The notes under the pieces were generated by a model. That model saw only the letters and a list, made by a program, of their open reading frames with translations, was not told the origin of the DNA and searched no databases. From Candidatus Bipolaricaulota bacterium (GTDB lineage: Bacteria; Bipolaricaulota; Bipolaricaulia; UBA7950; UBA9294), in assembly GCA_021159105.1 (NCBI GenBank), contig JAGGSM010000223.1, forward strand, positions 1-10,215: DNA of 10,215 nt, written 5' to 3'. Both the position numbers and the translations under genes were made by a program. Shown piece by piece: positions 6,380 to 10,215 of the stretch; position 1 is the stretch's first letter, and every line of letters begins with the position of its first letter.

Positions 6380-6414
6380 CCCCTACAGGGGTCGATTTCC
6401 CGCCCCTTGGGGCG
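6380..6414 (-). other. Two GC-rich inverted repeats between methyltransferase and murE
   Basis: The 66-base gap holds CCCC-TACA-GGGG (6380-6391) and CGCCC-CTTG-GGGCG (6401-6414). Neither is followed by a T-tract on either strand, so they are not intrinsic terminators. A 10-base repeat, GAGAGGTGCG on the minus strand (6423-6414 and 6366-6357), brackets them; the second copy supplies the murE ribosome-binding site. They could affect mRNA stability or murE translation; function is inferred. Confidence 0.35.
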
Positions 6415-6420
6415 CACCTC

Positions 6421-6999
6421 TCAGAAATCTTCTTGCCTCACCGTCTGTTTGCGGCGGTGTAGTTCATTCCCTGGCTTCTCCGGTATACGATACAGGTAGA
6501 TAGGATACCCGCTCTTCGCCACGCCGACCTCCTCCGGCTCCCACCCCCACATCGGATGGTAATAGGAGACGATCCGCGCCCCGGGGCGAAGCTCGTGCAA
6601 CAGCTTGTCCTGCAGCTTGTAGTTTGCATCGGGAGAGAGGAAGAGGACAACAACATCGGCATGGCTCAGATCGGCTCCGTACATATCCGCGCGCATGATG
6701 CGCACCGAGCCGTTCACTCCAGAGAGGCGCGCCCACGCTCGCGCCCACAGGACTCGCAGTGGGTCGATCTCGATTCCGAGCCCATGAGCACCGAACATAC
6801 GCGCAGCAGCTATCACCACGCGGCCATCACCGCAGCCGAGGTCGACGACGGTTTCTCCCTCCTTCACTCGTGCGAGAAAGAGGATACGACGCACGGTTGT
6901 TCGATCGGTCGGCTGCCACAGCGCATCTAGGGTGAGGTTCCACCCAACCCAGACCGCGCTCAGCACGCCCAAGCTGATGCCTAAGGCGGCGATGAGCAT
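6421..6999 (-). CDS. Membrane-anchored class I SAM-dependent methyltransferase, FAM173/ATPSCKMT-like
   Basis: The product is 192 residues. A hydrophobic N-terminal segment (about 2-22) is followed by a compact Rossmann methyltransferase domain. SAM-binding motif I is VVDLGCGDGR (51-60), the acidic residue after strand 2 is E77 in GIEIDP, and D105 in RADMY follows. The later part, DKLLHELRPGARIVSYY (131-147) and IYLYRI (167-172), matches the layout of the small bacterial relatives of FAM173/ATPSCKMT. In eukaryotes those are protein-lysine methyltransferases acting on the ATP synthase c-ring or ADP/ATP carrier. The bacterial substrate is unknown; the anchor suggests a membrane-associated protein target. 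The ATG at 6999 directly abuts the TAG of the upstream outer-membrane-like gene (TAGATG) and has no clear SD, implying coupled translation. DOT1-like or generic methyltransferase labels are alternatives. Confidence 0.85.
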   Translation of the reverse strand: MLIAALGISLGVLSAVWVGWNLTLDALWQPTDRTTVRRILFLARVKEGETVVDLGCGDGRVVIAAARMFGAHGLGIEIDPLRVLWARAWARLSGVNGSVRIMRADMYGADLSHADVVVLFLSPDANYKLQDKLLHELRPGARIVSYYHPMWGWEPEEVGVAKSGYPIYLYRIPEKPGNELHRRKQTVRQEDF

Positions 7000-7455
7000 C
7001 TAGAACGAGAAGCTGATACCGCCCTCGTAGATCGGCCCGTAGGTGGTCACGGTCGAAAAGCGCACGACGTAGTGAACGTCGAAGAACAGACTGACCGGTT
7101 CAGCTATGGCAATGTGGGTTCCCACCAGCGCATCGAGCGTCCCTCCCCAATTGTACGGGCTTGGGGTGAGGGCGACCCCGCCTCCCAACCCGATGAACGG
7201 GGCGAAAGGGGGAAGTGGATAGTAACCACACAGTGTTGCGTTCATCGTCATCAGACCGGCGATACCGGAATTGACGGCGACGGACAGCTGCGCCCGCAGG
7301 CCAAGGTAGTCCATGAGAGGCGTCTCAGTGATCGTTCCGACCATGATCATCCCAGTTGGGTCGATTCCGGCGCCGATCCCGATCGACGTCGCACTCGCCC
7401 ATACCGGCACAATCAACAGCACAATGACTGTGGCAACAAGTGTTCGCTTGTTCAT
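7000..7455 (-). CDS. Putative small outer-membrane beta-barrel protein
   Basis: This 151-residue protein has a clear signal peptide: MNKR, a hydrophobic core, then an AxA-type cleavage site ASA near residue 22. The mature part is Gly-rich with alternating hydrophobic segments that look like beta-strands, few charges, and a C-terminal GGISFSF ending in phenylalanine. The terminal aromatic is the usual BAM recognition signature of outer-membrane barrels. An eight-stranded small barrel is likely by length, but no named family is recognised. I chose the ATG at 7455 because AGGAG (7465-7461) lies 5 bases upstream; a GTG at 7461 overlaps that SD and is less likely. It follows gyrB by 69 bases with no terminator and abuts the methyltransferase gene. 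If the barrel reading is right, the organism is diderm. Confidence 0.68.
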   Translation of the reverse strand: MNKRTLVATVIVLLIVPVWASATSIGIGAGIDPTGMIMVGTITETPLMDYLGLRAQLSVAVNSGIAGLMTMNATLCGYYPLPPFAPFIGLGGGVALTPSPYNWGGTLDALVGTHIAIAEPVSLFFDVHYVVRFSTVTTYGPIYEGGISFSF

Positions 7456-7524
7456 CTTCACTCCTTTCCCTCACTCTACCATCGCCATGGGGAAAAACAG
7501 TAGCATAGGTCCGAAAAAGAGGGG

Positions 7525-9411
7525 TCAGATGTCAAGTGTCGTAATCTTGTCGCTGTTCTCCCAGATGAAGTCCCGTCTAAGAGCAACGTCATTACCCATC
7601 AAGGTAGAGAATATCTCGTCCGCCTCAAGCGCATCCCTGATCTCCACCTTCTTCAGGATGCGCCCTTCCGGACTCATCGTCGTGCTCCACAGCTCGCGCG
7701 GGTTCATCTCTCCCAGTCCCTTGAAGCGCTTCATGGAGAAGCGCCCGTCATGCTCGGCGCGGTACTCCTCCAGTTCTTCGTCGGAGTACAGGTAGATGAC
7801 CTTCTTCCCCTCCTTGATCTGGTAGAGGGGAGGCTTGGCGATGTACAGGTGTCCGTGCTCGATCAGGGAGCGCAGGTAGCGGAAGAAGAAGGTCATGATC
7901 AACGTGCAGATGTGGGCGCCGTCGATATCAGCATCGGCCATGATGATCAGCTTATGGTAACGCAGTTTCTGCAGATCAAACTCCTCGCGAATCCCGGTGC
8001 CCACTGCGGTGATCATCGCCTTGATCTCAGCGTTGTCCAGCAGCTTGGCCAGCCCCGCCTTTTCGACGTTTAGGACCTTTCCACGCAGAGGGAGGATCGC
8101 CTGAAAGGTGCGGTCGCGCCCCTGTTTGGCGCTCCCTCCTGCCGAATCACCCTCCACGATGTACAGCTCGCTCTTCGCTGGGTCGGAGCTGGAACAGTCG
8201 GCCAGCTTCCCCGGCAGCGCCGTCGATAACAACGCTCCCTTGCGGCGGACCATCTTGCGCGCCTTGGCTGCTGCCATACGCGCCCGACCGGCGTTGATGG
8301 ACTTCTCGATGATCATGCGTGCGATCTTCGGTTTCTTCTGGAAGTACAGGCCGAGCTGCTCCTGCAGGATCCCCGCCACCAGGCCGGCGACCTCCGGGTT
8401 CCCCAGTCTTGTCTTCGTCTGCCCCTCGAACTCTGGGTTGGGGATCTTCACACTGATGATCGCGACAAGCCCCTCACGCACGTCGTTTCCCCTCAGGTTG
8501 GGATCATCCTTACGCAGGATCTTCTTCTCCCTTCCGTAGTCGTTCAGAAACTTCGTTAGAGACGACTTGAACCCGGTCAGATGCGTCCCACCATCGATGG
8601 TGTTAATGTTGTTAGCGAACGCGAACACGGACTCATCGTAGCTCCCGGTGAACTGCATCGCTATCTCCACCGCGATCCCGGACTCCTCACCGCTGATGTA
8701 GATCGGCTTTGGGTGGATCGGATCCTTACCAGAAGAGAGCTCTTCGACAAATGAGACGATCCCTCCCTTGGCCTGATAGCGCCGGGAAACACCAGCTTCC
8801 TCGTTGTTGAGGATGATGAGCAGGCCACCGTTCAGGTACGAGAGCTCCTTCAATCGGTGTGAGAGCTTAGAGAAGTTGTAGTTAATCTCACCGAAGATCT
8901 CCGTATCGGGGAGAAAGGTGATCGTCGTCCCAGTCTCGTTCGTCTCGCCAACGATCTCCAGGTCGGTCAGCTTCGCGCCGCGGGAGAACTCCTGGTGGTA
9001 GATCTTCCCGTTCCTACGCACCTCCACGACCGTGTGCTCGGCGAGCGCGTTCACCACGGACACACCGACGCCATGCAGGCCGCCGCTGACGTGGTAGCTC
9101 TTGTTGTCGAACTTTCCACCTGCGTGCAGGGTGGTCATCACCAGCTCCACCGCGTTGATCCCGGCTTCCTTGTGGATCCCGACCGGCATTCCCCGCCCGT
9201 TGTCCCACACTGTCACCCGGTTATCGGCGTGTACTGTAACGCGGATCTCGTTGCAGTACCCGCCGAGCGCCTCATCGATCGAGTTATCGACGATCTCCTC
9301 GATCAGGTGCATCAGCCCGGACTGCCCGCTGCTCCCGATGTACATCCCGGGGCGCAGGCGTACCGCTTCTAAATCCTCTAATACCTTGATTTGATCGGCT
9401 TCGTAAACCAT
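7525..9411 (-). CDS. gyrB: DNA gyrase subunit B
   Basis: At 628 residues this is full length for GyrB without the proteobacterial insertion. The GHKL ATPase has catalytic E39, N43 in VDNSIDEA, DNGRGMP (70-76), GGLHGVGVSVVNAL (110-123) and the transducer lysine in QTKTRLGN (331-338). The TOPRIM part has EGDSAGGSAKQGRDR (420-434), PLRGKVLNVEKA (441-452) and DADIDGAH (493-500). The C-terminal tail has KRFKGLGEMNP (561-571). With GyrA it introduces negative supercoils using ATP. The arginine that normally follows HI in the TOPRIM motif is cysteine here (C502). R133 corresponds to the E. coli coumarin-contact R136, so coumarin sensitivity would be expected. A strong promoter lies immediately upstream, with only about 10 bases of leader and a weak GGTGG before ATG. 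ParE is the alternative, but the motif spacing reads as GyrB. Confidence 0.97.
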   Translation of the reverse strand: MVYEADQIKVLEDLEAVRLRPGMYIGSSGQSGLMHLIEEIVDNSIDEALGGYCNEIRVTVHADNRVTVWDNGRGMPVGIHKEAGINAVELVMTTLHAGGKFDNKSYHVSGGLHGVGVSVVNALAEHTVVEVRRNGKIYHQEFSRGAKLTDLEIVGETNETGTTITFLPDTEIFGEINYNFSKLSHRLKELSYLNGGLLIILNNEEAGVSRRYQAKGGIVSFVEELSSGKDPIHPKPIYISGEESGIAVEIAMQFTGSYDESVFAFANNINTIDGGTHLTGFKSSLTKFLNDYGREKKILRKDDPNLRGNDVREGLVAIISVKIPNPEFEGQTKTRLGNPEVAGLVAGILQEQLGLYFQKKPKIARMIIEKSINAGRARMAAAKARKMVRRKGALLSTALPGKLADCSSSDPAKSELYIVEGDSAGGSAKQGRDRTFQAILPLRGKVLNVEKAGLAKLLDNAEIKAMITAVGTGIREEFDLQKLRYHKLIIMADADIDGAHICTLIMTFFFRYLRSLIEHGHLYIAKPPLYQIKEGKKVIYLYSDEELEEYRAEHDGRFSMKRFKGLGEMNPRELWSTTMSPEGRILKKVEIRDALEADEIFSTLMGNDVALRRDFIWENSDKITTLDI

Positions 9412-9427
9412 AACACCACCCAGAGAA

Positions 9428-9456
9428 ATTATACTGAAAACCGCTTAGGATAGCAA
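9428..9456 (-). promoter_or_regulatory. gyrB promoter (sigma70-type)
   Basis: On the minus strand TTGCTA (9456-9451, 4/6 match to the -35) is followed after exactly 17 bases by a perfect TATAAT (9433-9428). The likely start is the G at about 9421, seven bases past the -10, giving a leader of only about 10 bases before the gyrB ATG at 9411. Spacing and location in the only large intergenic region on this strand make it convincing. The remainder of the gap (about 9457-9539) shows nothing I can name. Confidence 0.72.
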
Positions 9457-9539
9457 TAATCGCCACTTAACTCCACAGCGAACAGTTGCGGCTCCGGAGG
9501 GTGCTGGGAGAAAAAAGATAGAGAAGAAACACAAGCGGC

Positions 9540-9580
9540 AAAAAAGAGCGGGGGAGCGAAACGCGTTTCGCCCCCCCGCT
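9540..9580 (-). terminator. Intrinsic terminator downstream of the AOR gene
   Basis: The inverted arms 9547-9561 and 9566-9580 pair over 15 bp with one mismatch around the 4-base centre CGCG. On the minus strand the stem is followed at once by six Ts (9545-9540). It begins 9 bases after the AOR stop. This is a canonical rho-independent terminator; it insulates gyrB from the upstream oxidoreductase transcript. Confidence 0.88.
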
Positions 9581-9589
9581 AAGACACTC

Positions 9590-10215
9590 TTATTGATACG
9601 GCGTTACGACCTCGATTACCTCAGGGAAATCTATTCCCAACCGCTTTAGGGTCTCGATCGTGGGGACGCCATCGTTCGTCCAACCCCGCCTCTCGTAGGC
9701 CGCGTCACACAGCTTCTCGTACTGCTCCTCGCGGAAAGCGCGCAGGGCTTTCACCTTCTCAGCGGTGGACATCCCGGAAGGATCGATCCCCACCTTCTCC
9801 TTCAACTGCTTGTCGTAGCGCTCGGCGCGGGACTCGTACTCCTCTTCGGTCACTGGCCCCACCGAGCGATACGGGATGCGGTCGTGTTCACGGCGACCGT
9901 AGCCGAGGCGGAGGTTGAACACCCGCTGGAAGTTGTAGGCGCGCTCGGACTGAAGGATTAGGTCGTCCGGTGTCACCTCGATCCCGGTGACCCCGGCGAA
10001 GAGATCGCAGTAGTTCTGGACGTGGTCCGGCACCTTGGCGCTGTTTATCCCATTGTAACGGGTCCCGTTGTCCGCCGGCTCGATGTCGTTCCACGGGAGC
10101 TTACACAGGCCGTTCAGCCCGAACCAGGTCCGCCACATCGGGAAGTAGTGGAGCGCCTCCGCCTTGTCCTCGAACGTCGGGATCTGGTTGTTCACCATAT
10201 CCATGAAGATCAGCC
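9590..10215 (-). CDS. Aldehyde:ferredoxin oxidoreductase, tungsten type (C-terminal part only)
   Basis: The gene enters from the right edge; about 207 C-terminal residues are visible and the frame stays open to the edge, so the ATG at 10204 is internal. Signs of the AOR family are NGLCKL (bases about 10114-10097), whose Cys (10105-10103) corresponds to the fourth [4Fe-4S] ligand near the C-terminus. Further on are the ERAYNFQRVFNLRLGYGRR segment and a terminal RRGWTNDGVPTIETLKRLGID. These enzymes carry a tungstopterin and one [4Fe-4S] cluster and oxidise aldehydes to acids, reducing ferredoxin, in the cytoplasm of anaerobes. Between the IPYR motif and RRGW lies a long, charged, helical insert (about 60 residues). 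The substrate class cannot be judged without the N-terminal two thirds. TAA is at 9592-9590, with a strong terminator behind it. Confidence 0.9.
   Translation of the reverse strand, partial: LIFMDMVNNQIPTFEDKAEALHYFPMWRTWFGLNGLCKLPWNDIEPADNGTRYNGINSAKVPDHVQNYCDLFAGVTGIEVTPDDLILQSERAYNFQRVFNLRLGYGRREHDRIPYRSVGPVTEEEYESRAERYDKQLKEKVGIDPSGMSTAEKVKALRAFREEQYEKLCDAAYERRGWTNDGVPTIETLKRLGIDFPEVIEVVTPYQ

Noticed and set aside
7530..7535. Perfect TTGACA on the minus strand at the gyrB 3' end as a promoter for the outer-membrane gene
   Set aside because: The nearest -10-like hexamer (TATGCT) is 22 bases away, too far; no good -10 lies at 16-18 bases.

Overview
This is a bacterial chromosomal window at about 55-60% GC by eye, and it is almost fully coding. 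Eleven of the twelve genes lie on the minus strand; the only plus-strand gene is cut by the left edge. GyrB, MurE, a signal-peptide protein ending like an outer-membrane beta-barrel, and the C-terminus of a tungsten-type aldehyde:ferredoxin oxidoreductase (AOR) together point to a diderm bacterium with at least partly anaerobic metabolism. A deep-branching or candidate phylum would fit, but the window does not identify the lineage. I see no tRNA, rRNA, CRISPR array, insertion sequence or prophage gene. No gene-free stretch exceeds 300 bases; the longest is 9412-9589.

Minus-strand order, reading from the right edge leftward. The AOR C-terminus (9590 to beyond the edge) ends at a strong intrinsic terminator. 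gyrB (7525-9411) has its own consensus-like promoter. A small putative outer-membrane protein (7000-7455) follows, and directly abutting it is a membrane-anchored FAM173/ATPSCKMT-like methyltransferase (6421-6999). Next come murE (4867-6354) and an N-terminally anchored protein of unknown function (3947-4870), which share an ATGA overlap. Two cysteine-rich DUF3795-type genes (3538-3882 and 2947-3531) lie in the same reading frame with one TAA between them. The second overlaps a NimA-like flavin-binding protein (2492-2950) by ATGA. A candidate promoter at 2432-2459 precedes an MFS transporter (995-2386), which overlaps alaX (570-998) by ATGA. The plus-strand MBL-fold hydrolase (1-562) converges on alaX with 7 bases between the stops.

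The genes form several tight translational units: outer-membrane protein with methyltransferase, murE with anchored protein, DUF3795 with DUF3795 and the NimA-like protein, and MFS with AlaX. Housekeeping functions (gyrase, peptidoglycan precursor synthesis) sit beside less understood ones. The items most worth a second look are the in-frame DUF3795 pair, the unusual substrate motif and duplicated N-terminus of MurE, its coupling to an unknown anchored protein, the MFS-AlaX pair, and the very short predicted leader of gyrB.
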